Assembly: GCA_963801035.1 (NCBI GenBank)
Contig: CAWDDF010000004.1
Coordinates: 1-64,000, forward strand
Source: JACCZX01 sp963801035
GTDB lineage: Bacteria > Pseudomonadota > Gammaproteobacteria > Burkholderiales > Burkholderiaceae_F
Reading direction: 5' to 3'
DNA length: 64,000 nt
Shown: positions 1-7,603 of the stretch, in pieces
Numbering within the stretch: the first letter of the stretch is position 1
Layout of the letters: the number at the start of each line of letters is the position of its first letter
Made by a program: the position numbers and the translations under genes
Notes under the pieces: model-generated
Seen by the model: the letters and a program-made list of their open reading frames with translations, nothing else
Databases searched by the model: none
Told to the model about the DNA's origin: nothing

Positions 1-1
1 G

Positions 2-313
2 ACCGCGCCGATTGGCGCCATCGAAAAGCTGCTGAAAAAGGTCGGATGGAAAGCTGCGGATGTCGACCTATGGGAAATCAACGAGGCGTTCGCTGCGGTG
101 ACGATGGCTGCAATGAACGAATTGAAGCTTCCGCACGATAAGGTCAATGTGCACGGCGGCGCGTGCGCGCTCGGTCACCCGATCGGTGCGTCGGGTGCAC
201 GCATCGTCACAACGCTCCTTGGCGCGTTGAAGAAGACAGGCGGCAAACGCGGCGTCGCAGCGCTTTGCATCGGCGGCGGCGAGGCCACCGCGATGGCCAT
301 CGAGCTGCTGTAG
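2..313 (+). CDS. Thiolase (acetyl-CoA acyltransferase), C-terminal part
   Basis: The last 103 residues of a thiolase; the start lies left of the window. The reading frame is open from base 2. Visible family marks are the NEAFA motif, the catalytic-histidine block GACALGHPIGASGARI and the final catalytic cysteine in ALCIGGGEA. Thiolases cleave 3-ketoacyl-CoA or condense two acetyl-CoA. The acyl-CoA dehydrogenase 2 kb downstream on the same strand suggests fatty-acid or other acyl-CoA catabolism. Whether it is the degradative or the biosynthetic (PhaA) type cannot be decided from this fragment. Confidence 0.95.
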   Translation, partial: TAPIGAIEKLLKKVGWKAADVDLWEINEAFAAVTMAAMNELKLPHDKVNVHGGACALGHPIGASGARIVTTLLGALKKTGGKRGVAALCIGGGEATAMAIELL

Positions 314-324
314 ACGTTCGGCAA

Positions 325-954
325 ATGCTAGGAACTCACGATCTCGCTCTCTTCATCGTCACTGCATTCGTCCTGTACGCGACGCCTGGCGTCGACATGC
401 TTTTCACCGTGAGCCGCACGCTGCAGCACGGATGGCGTACTGGCATGGCCGCAGCACTTGGAATCACTGCGGGATGCGTGGTGCATACGCTCGCAGCCGC
501 GCTCGGGCTGGCGGCGCTGCTTGCGGCCTCGGCGCTTGCGTTCACCGCGATCAAGTGGCTTGGCGCTGCGTATTTGCTGTGGCTCGCGTTGGGCATGCTG
601 CGCGCGTCGGTGCACGATTCCGCCACCGCCCTGGCGGTGTCATCGCCGCTGCCGGCGAAGCAGGTCTTCGCGCAGGGATTTCTGACCAACGTGCTGAATC
701 CCAAAGTCGCACTGTTCTTTCTGGCGCTGCTGCCGCAATTCATATCGGCCGATGCGCCCGACAAGACGGTGGCGTTCCTGTTTCTCGGCGCGGTATTCGT
801 CACCGGCGGCGCGCTTTTTCTCGTCGCATTGGTCGCGCTGACTCACCGGATGCGAGCATTCGGTGCCAGCCGGGTGACGCGCCGTGTGTTGAACGCAATC
901 GGCGGGGCTTTGTTCGCTGCGGTTGCCATTCGCCTCGTACAGGCGGAGCGCTGA
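325..954 (+). CDS. LysE/RhtB family amino-acid exporter
   Basis: A 209-residue inner-membrane protein with about six hydrophobic segments and the LysE family signature near the N-terminus (residues about 15-30, ATPGVDMLFTVSRTLQHG), plus the conserved GFLTNVLNPKVALFF block in the middle. The family exports amino acids, homoserine lactone or related small solutes. An ATG at 325 follows the thiolase stop by 11 bases; the frame is open further upstream, but that part is hydrophilic and overlaps the thiolase, so 325 is preferred. Its stop overlaps the next ATG (TGATG), so it is probably translationally coupled to the SDR gene. The substrate is unknown. Confidence 0.88.
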   Translation: MLGTHDLALFIVTAFVLYATPGVDMLFTVSRTLQHGWRTGMAAALGITAGCVVHTLAAALGLAALLAASALAFTAIKWLGAAYLLWLALGMLRASVHDSATALAVSSPLPAKQVFAQGFLTNVLNPKVALFFLALLPQFISADAPDKTVAFLFLGAVFVTGGALFLVALVALTHRMRAFGASRVTRRVLNAIGGALFAAVAIRLVQAER

Positions 955-1628
955 TGGCGACGGTCTTGGTGGTCGGCGCGTCGCGCGGGATCGGCCTTGA
1001 ATTCGTTCGGCAGTATGTGGCCGAAGGCAATCGGGTGATCGCCACGCATCGGTCGGCGGAAGCTGGGGCAAAGCTGCGCGAACTCGGCGCCGAGCCTACT
1101 GTGCTCGACATGCTCGACGAAGGTGCGGTTCTCGACTTCGGCGAAAAGATGGCCGACGAAAAAATCGACATTGCAATTATCAATGCCGGGGTTGCCGGGC
1201 CGCGCGGCCAAGCCATCACGTCGCCCGGAGGTCTGGACTTCGATGCGGTGATGCACACCAACGTGCGTGCACCGATGCAGCTGATTCCAGCGCTGGCGCC
1301 GGCGCTGATCGCAGCGCAGGGGAAGCTTGCCGTGTTGTCGAGCCGCATGGGTTCGTTGTCACTGATGACAAACACGGCGAGCTGGCTGTATCGCGCCAGC
1401 AAGGCGGCCGTGAATGCAGCACTGAAGACGGCGAGCCTCGAATACGGGCCGCAAGGCGTCGTCTGCATCGCGTTTCATCCCGGTTGGGTGCGTACCGATA
1501 TGGGCGGCGGCAGTGCCGATATCGATGTCAAGACGAGCGTACAAGGCATGCGCCGCGTACTCGCCTCGGCAAACGATTCTTCGAACGGAAAATTCATCAG
1601 CTACAACGGCGAGCAACTGTCTTGGTAG
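954..1628 (+). CDS. Short-chain dehydrogenase/reductase (SDR)
   Basis: A 224-residue classical SDR. The nucleotide-binding GASRGIG motif lies at residues 7-13, an NAG motif at about 77, a serine in LSSRMGS and the catalytic Tyr-x-x-x-Lys in LYRASKAAVN. It would oxidise or reduce a small alcohol or carbonyl with NAD(P)H. The C-terminus (HPGWVRTDMGG) is typical of C-factor-like SDRs. It starts inside the stop codon of the LysE gene and its own stop overlaps the presumed start of the RidA gene, so the three genes form a tight operon. The substrate cannot be read from the sequence. Confidence 0.92.
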   Translation: MATVLVVGASRGIGLEFVRQYVAEGNRVIATHRSAEAGAKLRELGAEPTVLDMLDEGAVLDFGEKMADEKIDIAIINAGVAGPRGQAITSPGGLDFDAVMHTNVRAPMQLIPALAPALIAAQGKLAVLSSRMGSLSLMTNTASWLYRASKAAVNAALKTASLEYGPQGVVCIAFHPGWVRTDMGGGSADIDVKTSVQGMRRVLASANDSSNGKFISYNGEQLSW

Positions 1629-2023
1629 CAACGACGGATCAACGCCGGCGAATTTCATCCGGCTCGTCCTTTGAAGCGGTTGCCGGTTACAGCCGAGCCG
1701 TCGTGGACGGTGATTACGTCCATGTATCGGGCACCACGGGTTTCGACTATGCGGCGATGACCATCGAACACGACGTCATCGCGCAAACACATCAGTGTTT
1801 CCGAAACGTCGGCGCAGCACTCACCGAAGCGGGCTGTACGCTCGATGATGTGATTCGCGTGCATTACTACCTGACGGACGCAGCCTCCTTTGAGTACTTA
1901 GCACCGATCTTCGGCCAGTACTTCGCCAACGCACGGCCGGCAGCCACTGCCATCGTGTGTGGTCTCGTCGATACACGGATGAAAATCGAAATTGAAGTTA
2001 CTGCGAGAATCCGATGCCGATAG
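1622..2023 (+). CDS. RidA/YjgF/YER057c/UK114 family protein
   Basis: About 133 residues with the RidA fold: an early YSRAVVDGDYVHVSGTTG strand, a middle stretch ending in DVIRVHYYLTD, and the C-terminal RPAATAIVCGLVDTRMKIEIEV block. Typical RidA proteins deaminate reactive enamine/imine intermediates; some relatives have other hydrolase roles. The usual arginine near the C-terminus is hard to place (VDTRMKIEIE). No ATG exists close to the conserved start; I chose TTG at 1622, which overlaps the SDR stop (TAG 1626-1628). The frame is open upstream, but that part is a shadow of the SDR gene. It overlaps the next gene by 10 bases. Confidence 0.82.
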   Translation: MVATTDQRRRISSGSSFEAVAGYSRAVVDGDYVHVSGTTGFDYAAMTIEHDVIAQTHQCFRNVGAALTEAGCTLDDVIRVHYYLTDAASFEYLAPIFGQYFANARPAATAIVCGLVDTRMKIEIEVTARIRCR

Positions 2024-2466
2024 CCATTTTCGCGATGCTCGTGTTTGGGATCTGTGCGCTGCTCGGCGCAGGATTGGTCGAAGTCGTGATGCGTAATTTC
2101 GCATCCGAGGCCGGCGTGCCGACCTGGGTTTTCATCATTGCTCCGGCTGCGCTATCGATGCTATTTGCGTTGGTGCTCTATCGGAAGGCGGTCACCAACG
2201 TCTCCGGTATCAGGCAATCTTTGTCGCGCGCATTCCTGGTCGCGATCCTGACGTGGCTTGTGCTTGTTGTCTACATCAGCGCGCTATGGTGCCCCGCGTA
2301 TCGCGCATTGGGTTGCGCGCGCGACGTCGCCATCGTCCTCACGGCGGTGGGCGGCGGGCCGTTGCTGCTTGCCGCGTTCATTGCTGGCACCGTTGTTGGG
2401 ATGGTATTGAAACGACGAGTCGACTGGCTCACTTACAAAGGTGCGGCCCGCAAACCGGTGGAATGA
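2014..2466 (+). CDS. Small membrane protein of unknown function
   Basis: A 150-residue protein with four predicted membrane segments (roughly residues 3-24, 38-58, 72-92 and 106-130) and a short charged tail. I do not recognise the family. It overlaps the RidA gene by 10 bases and ends 6 bases before the acyl-CoA dehydrogenase, so it is very likely co-transcribed with both. No catalytic or binding motif is visible. Confidence 0.7.
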   Translation: MPIAIFAMLVFGICALLGAGLVEVVMRNFASEAGVPTWVFIIAPAALSMLFALVLYRKAVTNVSGIRQSLSRAFLVAILTWLVLVVYISALWCPAYRALGCARDVAIVLTAVGGGPLLLAAFIAGTVVGMVLKRRVDWLTYKGAARKPVE

Positions 2467-2472
2467 AGCGCG

Positions 2473-3597
2473 ATGCAGACTGACGAGCATCGCCTGTTGC
2501 GTGATTCGTTGCGTGAGTTTGCAACTAATCGCCTGGCTCCGTTCGCAGCCGAATGGGATCGCAGCGCAACTTTTCCCAAGCAGGCACTTGCCGAGCTCGC
2601 GGCGCTAGGGACATTCGGCATCGTCGTGCCCGATCAGTATGGTGGCGCAGGCATGGACACGACGGCGCTCGCGATCGCGCTCGAGGAGATTGCTGCGGGT
2701 GATGGAGCGACTTCGACCATCATCAGCGTGAACAACTGCCCGGTGTGCGCGATTTTGCTGAGTTGGGCGAATGAGGCGCAGAAACAAAAGTATCTGGTGC
2801 CCCTTGCGCAGGGAAAAATGCTCGGCGCTTTTTGTCTTACCGAGCCGCACGTCGGCTCCGACGCGTCCGGCCTGCGCACGACCGCCACTCGCGAGGGCGA
2901 CGATTGGGTTCTAAATGGCGTCAAGCAGTTCGTTACGAGCGGCAAGACGGCTGATGTCGCGATCGTGATGGCAGTCACCGACAAGGCTGCCGGTAAGCGT
3001 GGCATCGGTGCGTTCATCGTCGAGACGAAGACGCCAGGCTATGTGGTCGCGCGCGTTGAAGAAAAGATGGGACAACACGCATCGGACACAGCGCAGATTC
3101 TGTTCGAGAATTGCCGCGTGCCGTCGGAGAATTTGATCGGCGATCCGGCGGCGGGATACAAGATCGCGCTATCGGGACTCGAGGGCGGACGGATCGGAAT
3201 CGCTTCGCAGGCGCTCGGCATGGCGCGTGCCGCGTACGAAGCAGCGCTGAAGTACGCGAAAGAGCGCGAAGCGTTCGGCAAGCCGATCTTCGAGCATCAG
3301 GCAGTCCAGTTTCGATTGGCGGATATGTGCACACAGTTGGAAGCGGCGCGGCAGTTGATTCATCACGCAGCCGCGTTGAAGGACGACGGCCAGCCGTGTT
3401 TGAAGCAGGCGGCGATGGCTAAGTTGTTTGCTTCCGAGATGGCGGAGGCGGTGTGCTCGGATGCGATCCAGATTCATGGCGGCTACGGTTATGTCGCAGA
3501 CTTCCCCGTCGAGCGCATTTACCGCGACGTGCGCGTGTGCCAGATTTATGAGGGCACAAGCGATATTCAGCGGATCCTGATCGCGCGGCACTTGTAA
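2473..3597 (+). CDS. Acyl-CoA dehydrogenase
   Basis: A 374-residue flavoprotein of normal family length. It has the N-terminal helical domain, the FAD/substrate motif FCLTEPHVGSDASGL (about residue 117) and the C-terminal GGYGYVADFPVERIYRD block followed by QIYEGTSDIQR. The Glu in IYEGTS, near residue 360, is the expected catalytic base of the short-chain/butyryl-CoA dehydrogenase type. It introduces a trans-2 double bond into acyl-CoA and passes electrons to ETF. With the thiolase upstream it suggests a beta-oxidation or branched-chain acyl-CoA pathway; the chain length is not decided. Confidence 0.95.
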   Translation: MQTDEHRLLRDSLREFATNRLAPFAAEWDRSATFPKQALAELAALGTFGIVVPDQYGGAGMDTTALAIALEEIAAGDGATSTIISVNNCPVCAILLSWANEAQKQKYLVPLAQGKMLGAFCLTEPHVGSDASGLRTTATREGDDWVLNGVKQFVTSGKTADVAIVMAVTDKAAGKRGIGAFIVETKTPGYVVARVEEKMGQHASDTAQILFENCRVPSENLIGDPAAGYKIALSGLEGGRIGIASQALGMARAAYEAALKYAKEREAFGKPIFEHQAVQFRLADMCTQLEAARQLIHHAAALKDDGQPCLKQAAMAKLFASEMAEAVCSDAIQIHGGYGYVADFPVERIYRDVRVCQIYEGTSDIQRILIARHL

Positions 3598-3610
3598 GGA
3601 AGAAACGCCA

Positions 3611-4387
3611 ATGCCGCTGGGTGCCACCGAGCGATTTTCCAATAGAGCGGACGCTTATGTGCGGGGCCGGCCGTCTTACCCGCAGCAGCTCGTCGATCAC
3701 TTGCAGCAAGTCGGTGCGCTCAAACATGGGCAGTTGATCGTCGATCTTGGAGTGGGTACCGGACTGTCGGCGGAGCCATTTTTGCGCAGCGGCTATTCGG
3801 TGATCGGCGTCGAGCCGAACGAGGCGATGCGACTCGCAGGCGATCAGCAGTTGGCGGCGTATGTGGCTGATGGCGGCGCGTATCGAAGTGTTGCCGGCAC
3901 TGCAGAAGCCACCACACTTCCACACGACGCAGCCGATCTCGTCATTGCGGGCCAGGCGTTTCATTGGTTTCGCGTCGAGCACGCTGCAATCGAAGCACGC
4001 CGCATCCTGCGGCCAGGCGGCTGGGCTGCGTTGATCTGGAATGACCGGCAGTCCACCGGCAGCGCATTTCTCGCCGGCTACGAGGCCATGCTGCGCACGC
4101 ACGGCATTGACTACGCCAACACGGTCCATCGCCATATCGACGAAAAAGGGATCGCGCAATTCTTTGCGCCCGCGCAGGCAATGGTCGCCATGTTCGATAA
4201 TCCGCGCGAACTCGAGCGCGAAGATCTATTGGCCCTGGCCAAATCGGCGTCGTATCTACCGCCCCCGGGCGATCCGCGCCATGCGGCCATGCTATCCGCA
4301 CTGAACGCTCTGTTCGATGCTCACGAGCAAAACGGCAGCGTGCAGATGATGTATCGCACACGCATGCACTACGCTCGTCTGAAGTGA
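3611..4387 (+). CDS. Class I SAM-dependent methyltransferase
   Basis: A 258-residue protein. The AdoMet-binding motif I, LIVDLGVGTG, is at about residues 42-51, an acidic loop follows in GVEPNEAM, and motif IV/post-motif elements (DLVIAGQAFHWF, then RRILRPGGWAALIWN) are in order. This is the methyltransferase type 11 (UbiE/yeast TMT1-like) family, which methylates small molecules. It starts 13 bases after the dehydrogenase. The substrate is unknown. Confidence 0.9.
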   Translation: MPLGATERFSNRADAYVRGRPSYPQQLVDHLQQVGALKHGQLIVDLGVGTGLSAEPFLRSGYSVIGVEPNEAMRLAGDQQLAAYVADGGAYRSVAGTAEATTLPHDAADLVIAGQAFHWFRVEHAAIEARRILRPGGWAALIWNDRQSTGSAFLAGYEAMLRTHGIDYANTVHRHIDEKGIAQFFAPAQAMVAMFDNPRELEREDLLALAKSASYLPPPGDPRHAAMLSALNALFDAHEQNGSVQMMYRTRMHYARLK

Positions 4388-4415
4388 TGAAGCGGAATCA
4401 AGCAGAGAGGACACG

Positions 4416-5021
4416 ATGCCCAAGCCAATCGAGTTTCACTTCGACTTTTCGTCTCCTTACTCCTACATCGCTTCCGAACAGATCGAACCTGTTGCCGCAC
4501 GGCATGGACGCACCGTCGACTACAAACCAGTGCTGCTCGGGGCCGTCTTCAAGGCCTCCGGCGGAGCGCCGCTGACCGAGCAATATGGGCCGAAGGCTAT
4601 TTACGCAAAGCGCGACTTCGAACGCTCGGCGCGTTTTGCCGGCGTGCCGTATCGAACGCCAAGCCGATTCCCGATCGGAAGCGTGGCGGCGAAGCGCTCG
4701 GTCGTATGGCTGCAGCAGCATCAGCCCGCGCTCGTGGCGCCGTTCATTCACGCGGTGTACCGCGCCTTTTTCGTCGATGACCGCGATATCTCCGACGCAG
4801 CCGTCGTCAGCGACATTGCACGCGAAGTCGGCATCGATGCGGACGCACTCGCCGCAGGGGTGCAGCAACCCGAAGTCAAGGATCGGTTGAGGGCGCTCGT
4901 CGATCACGCCATCCAACTCGGGATCTTCGGCGCTCCGACAATCATCGTCGACGGCGAGCTTTTCTGGGGCAACGATCGAATTCCGCAAATCGAGCGCTGG
5001 CTGGAAAAGGGTGCCTTTTAG
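4416..5021 (+). CDS. 2-hydroxychromene-2-carboxylate isomerase / DsbA-family oxidoreductase
   Basis: A 201-residue thioredoxin-fold protein of the DsbA/kappa-GST type. The N-terminus FHFDFSSPYSYIASEQ has Ser where DsbA has the CxxC cysteines, as in NahD-type isomerases, which use glutathione. A cis-proline loop (GIFGAPTIIVDG) lies near residue 170, and the C-terminal FWGNDRIPQIERWL is characteristic. NahD isomerises 2-hydroxychromene-2-carboxylate in naphthalene degradation, but many homologues sit outside such pathways and no other naphthalene genes are here. A glutathione-dependent isomerase is therefore the safer statement. Confidence 0.88.
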   Translation: MPKPIEFHFDFSSPYSYIASEQIEPVAARHGRTVDYKPVLLGAVFKASGGAPLTEQYGPKAIYAKRDFERSARFAGVPYRTPSRFPIGSVAAKRSVVWLQQHQPALVAPFIHAVYRAFFVDDRDISDAAVVSDIAREVGIDADALAAGVQQPEVKDRLRALVDHAIQLGIFGAPTIIVDGELFWGNDRIPQIERWLEKGAF

Positions 5022-5039
5022 GCGCAAAGTGGATTTGTA

Positions 5040-6479
5040 ATGTCGCTCGATTTTCTCCCCAGTGCGCTTGATCTGGCGCGTTTTCAGTTCGCCTTCACGA
5101 TCGTCTGGCATTTCCTGTTTCCGGCGTTCACGATCGGACTCGCAAGCTATCTGGCTGTCCTGGAAGCCCGGTGGCTGTGGACCGGTAACGATCTGTATCT
5201 CGACATATTTCGCTACTGGCTTCGCATCTTCGCAATCGCCTTTGCGATGGGTGTTGTCTCGGGCATTGTCATGTCGTATCAGTTCGGCACGAACTGGTCG
5301 GTGTTCGCTGACCGCACTTCGGCGGTGATTGGTCCGTTGCTCGGTTACGAAGTATTAACGGCGTTTTTCCTCGAGGCAGGCTTTCTCGGCGTGATGCTGT
5401 TCGGATTGAACCGGGTCGGCAAGCATCTGCATTTTGTCGCCACGTGTCTGGTCGCGGGGGGCACGCTGCTGTCAGCGTTCTGGATCCTCGCGGCCAATTC
5501 ATGGATGCAGACGCCCACCGGACACACGCTGGACGCAGACGGCAGATTTATGCCGCTTAGCTTCTTCGAGATCATCTTCAACCCGTCGTTTCCTTATCGC
5601 TTCGCACACTCGGTGACGGCTGCGTATCTGACGACGGCCTTCATCGTCGGAGCGGTCGGCGCCTACCATCTGCTGCGCGATGCAGCGAATCCCCGCGCGC
5701 GCGTAATGTTCTCGATGGCGATGTGGATGGCCGCAATCGTCGCGCCGCTCCAACTGGTGATCGGCGATCTGCACGGCGTCAACACCTTCGAGCACCAGCC
5801 TGCGAAGGTGGCAGCCATGGAGGGACACTTCGAGACGGAGCGGCACGCGCCTTCGATCCTGTTCGGCCTTCCCGATGCGCAAGCGGGCGAAACGCGCGCG
5901 CAGATTGCGATCCCGGGACTTGCGAGCCTGTATCTGACCCACGACTGGAATGGTGAAGTCAAAGGATTGAAAGAGTTTCCGCGCGAGAACTGGCCAACCA
6001 ATATTCCGCTGGTGTTCTGGTCGTTCCGAGTAATGGTCGGCATCGGCATGCTGATGATCGCGCTCGGTCTTGCCTCGCTGATCCTGCGATGGCGCGGCCG
6101 ATTGTTCAACACGCGATGGTTGTTGCGATGGGCGATCGCAATGGGCCCGTCCGGATTGATCGCAGTCACCGCTGGTTGGATTGTTACCGAATGTGGACGG
6201 CAACCCTTCACCGTCTACGGTCTGCTGCGCACAGCTGACAGTGTGTCGCCGATAGGACAGCCGGGCGTTGCGGCATCGCTGGCCGTTTTCATTGTTGCCT
6301 ACTTCGTCGTCTTCGGTGCCGGCATCTGGTTCTTGTTTCGGCTGTTCGGCCAGGCACCGCAGCCGCATCAACCGGGTGTGCAGCCAGGCCAGCCGGTGCG
6401 CACCGCCGGCATTACGCCTGCGCCGTCGGTGATGGACAGCGTACCGAAGACCGGGCTCGCACCGAGCGCAGCGGACTGA
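5040..6479 (+). CDS. cioA: Cytochrome bd-type ubiquinol oxidase subunit I, cyanide-insensitive (CIO) type
   Basis: A 479-residue multispanning membrane protein. His24 in TIVWHFLFPAF corresponds to the family's high-spin haem ligand, and the MSYQFGTNW and GRQPFTVYGLLRTADSVSP blocks are diagnostic. The loop after the quinol site is short, as in the CioA subfamily. The C-terminus carries an extra Pro/Gln-rich tail of about 45 residues. With CioB and the small DUF2474 subunit it reduces oxygen to water with electrons from ubiquinol without pumping protons, at the inner membrane. The next gene starts within 5 bases, so this is an operon. Confidence 0.96.
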   Translation: MSLDFLPSALDLARFQFAFTIVWHFLFPAFTIGLASYLAVLEARWLWTGNDLYLDIFRYWLRIFAIAFAMGVVSGIVMSYQFGTNWSVFADRTSAVIGPLLGYEVLTAFFLEAGFLGVMLFGLNRVGKHLHFVATCLVAGGTLLSAFWILAANSWMQTPTGHTLDADGRFMPLSFFEIIFNPSFPYRFAHSVTAAYLTTAFIVGAVGAYHLLRDAANPRARVMFSMAMWMAAIVAPLQLVIGDLHGVNTFEHQPAKVAAMEGHFETERHAPSILFGLPDAQAGETRAQIAIPGLASLYLTHDWNGEVKGLKEFPRENWPTNIPLVFWSFRVMVGIGMLMIALGLASLILRWRGRLFNTRWLLRWAIAMGPSGLIAVTAGWIVTECGRQPFTVYGLLRTADSVSPIGQPGVAASLAVFIVAYFVVFGAGIWFLFRLFGQAPQPHQPGVQPGQPVRTAGITPAPSVMDSVPKTGLAPSAAD

Positions 6480-6483
6480 CGTG

Positions 6484-7494
6484 ATGGCGCTCGACTTGAC
6501 CTTGATCTGGGCATTTCTGATAGCGACCGCGGTATTTCTTTACGTTTGCATGGACGGCTTTGACCTTGGAGTCGGCATTCTCTTCCCGGCGGTACACGGC
6601 CGCGCAGAGCGCGATGTCATGGTCAACTCGGTGGCGCCGGTGTGGGACGGCAATGAAACCTGGCTGGTCCTGGGCGGTGGCGGCCTGTTTGCCGTGTTTC
6701 CACTCGCCTACGCGACGATCTTTCCTGCACTCTATATGCCGTTGATACTGATGCTGATCGCCCTCGTGTTTCGCGGTGTCGCGTTCGAGATGCGGTTTCG
6801 CGTTGAGGGCGAGCGATCGCGCTTGCGCTGGGACAGGTCGTTCTCCTGGGGTAGCTACGCGGCCGCGTTCTGCCAGGGGATTTGCCTCGGTGCGCTTGTG
6901 CAGGGAATTCGAGTTGAAGGTCGGGCGTACGCAGGTGGTTGGTGGGACTGGCTCACACCGTTTAGCGTGCTCACCGGACTCGCGCTGGTCGCCGGTTACG
7001 GACTGCTTGGTGCGTGCTGGCTCATCTGGAAAACAGACGGCGAGCTACAGGCGCGCTTTCGCACACTGGCGAGAACCCTTGGACTGGCAACGCTCGCGTT
7101 TATCGCCATCGTGTCGATTGCGATGCCATTTTTGCAGGAGGCTTTTCGTGCACGGTGGTTTACCTGGCCCGCCATGCTCTACGCCGCGCCCGTGCCGATC
7201 CTCGTGCTGTTGCTGGCGTGGCGATTTTTTAGCGCGCTTCAGCGGCGCGAAGAGTTGGCGCCGTTTTTATGCGCGCTCGGATTATTTCTACTTTCCTACG
7301 TAGGCCTGTGCATCAGCATGTGGCCGCATATCGTGCCGCCCAACATCACGATTTGGCAGGCCGCAACCGCACCTGCTTCGCAGATGTTCTTGCTGATCGG
7401 CACGCTGTTTCTTCTGCCGTTGATTCTTGTCTACACCGGATACGTCTACTGGTTGTTCCGTGGCAAGGTCACGAGCGCTCATGGCTACCACTGA
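6484..7494 (+). CDS. cioB: Cytochrome bd-type ubiquinol oxidase subunit II (CIO type)
   Basis: About 336 residues, eight to nine hydrophobic segments, with the CydB/CioB signatures FLYVCMDGFDLGVGIL and WDGNETWLVLGGGGLFAVFP near the N-terminus and MWPHIVPPNITIWQAA near the C-terminus. It partners CioA. The frame also offers a GTG at 6481; the ATG at 6484 is preferred. Its stop overlaps the start of the tiny DUF2474 gene by 14 bases, which implies coupled translation of the oxidase complex. Confidence 0.96.
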   Translation: MALDLTLIWAFLIATAVFLYVCMDGFDLGVGILFPAVHGRAERDVMVNSVAPVWDGNETWLVLGGGGLFAVFPLAYATIFPALYMPLILMLIALVFRGVAFEMRFRVEGERSRLRWDRSFSWGSYAAAFCQGICLGALVQGIRVEGRAYAGGWWDWLTPFSVLTGLALVAGYGLLGACWLIWKTDGELQARFRTLARTLGLATLAFIAIVSIAMPFLQEAFRARWFTWPAMLYAAPVPILVLLLAWRFFSALQRREELAPFLCALGLFLLSYVGLCISMWPHIVPPNITIWQAATAPASQMFLLIGTLFLLPLILVYTGYVYWLFRGKVTSAHGYH

Positions 7495-7603
7495 AGCTCC
7501 GCGATTAGCCCGCCGTCTGATCTGGTTCGCGATCCTGTGGGCCGGCGGTGTGGCCGCGGTCGCGGCACTGGCATTCTTGATCAGACTGTTACTAAACCCC
7601 TAA
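7481..7603 (+). CDS. DUF2474 family small subunit of the CIO oxidase (CydX-like)
   Basis: A 40-residue protein (MATTEAPRLARRLIWFAI... ending in LLLNP) with a single transmembrane helix after a short basic N-terminus. Its size, topology and position right after cioB match the DUF2474 proteins that accompany cyanide-insensitive oxidases, as CydX accompanies CydAB. The ATG lies inside the last codons of cioB. Its TAA stop (7601-7603) overlaps the TAG stop of the convergent ptsI gene (7600-7602 on the minus strand), leaving no room for a terminator. Confidence 0.85.
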   Translation: MATTEAPRLARRLIWFAILWAGGVAAVAALAFLIRLLLNP

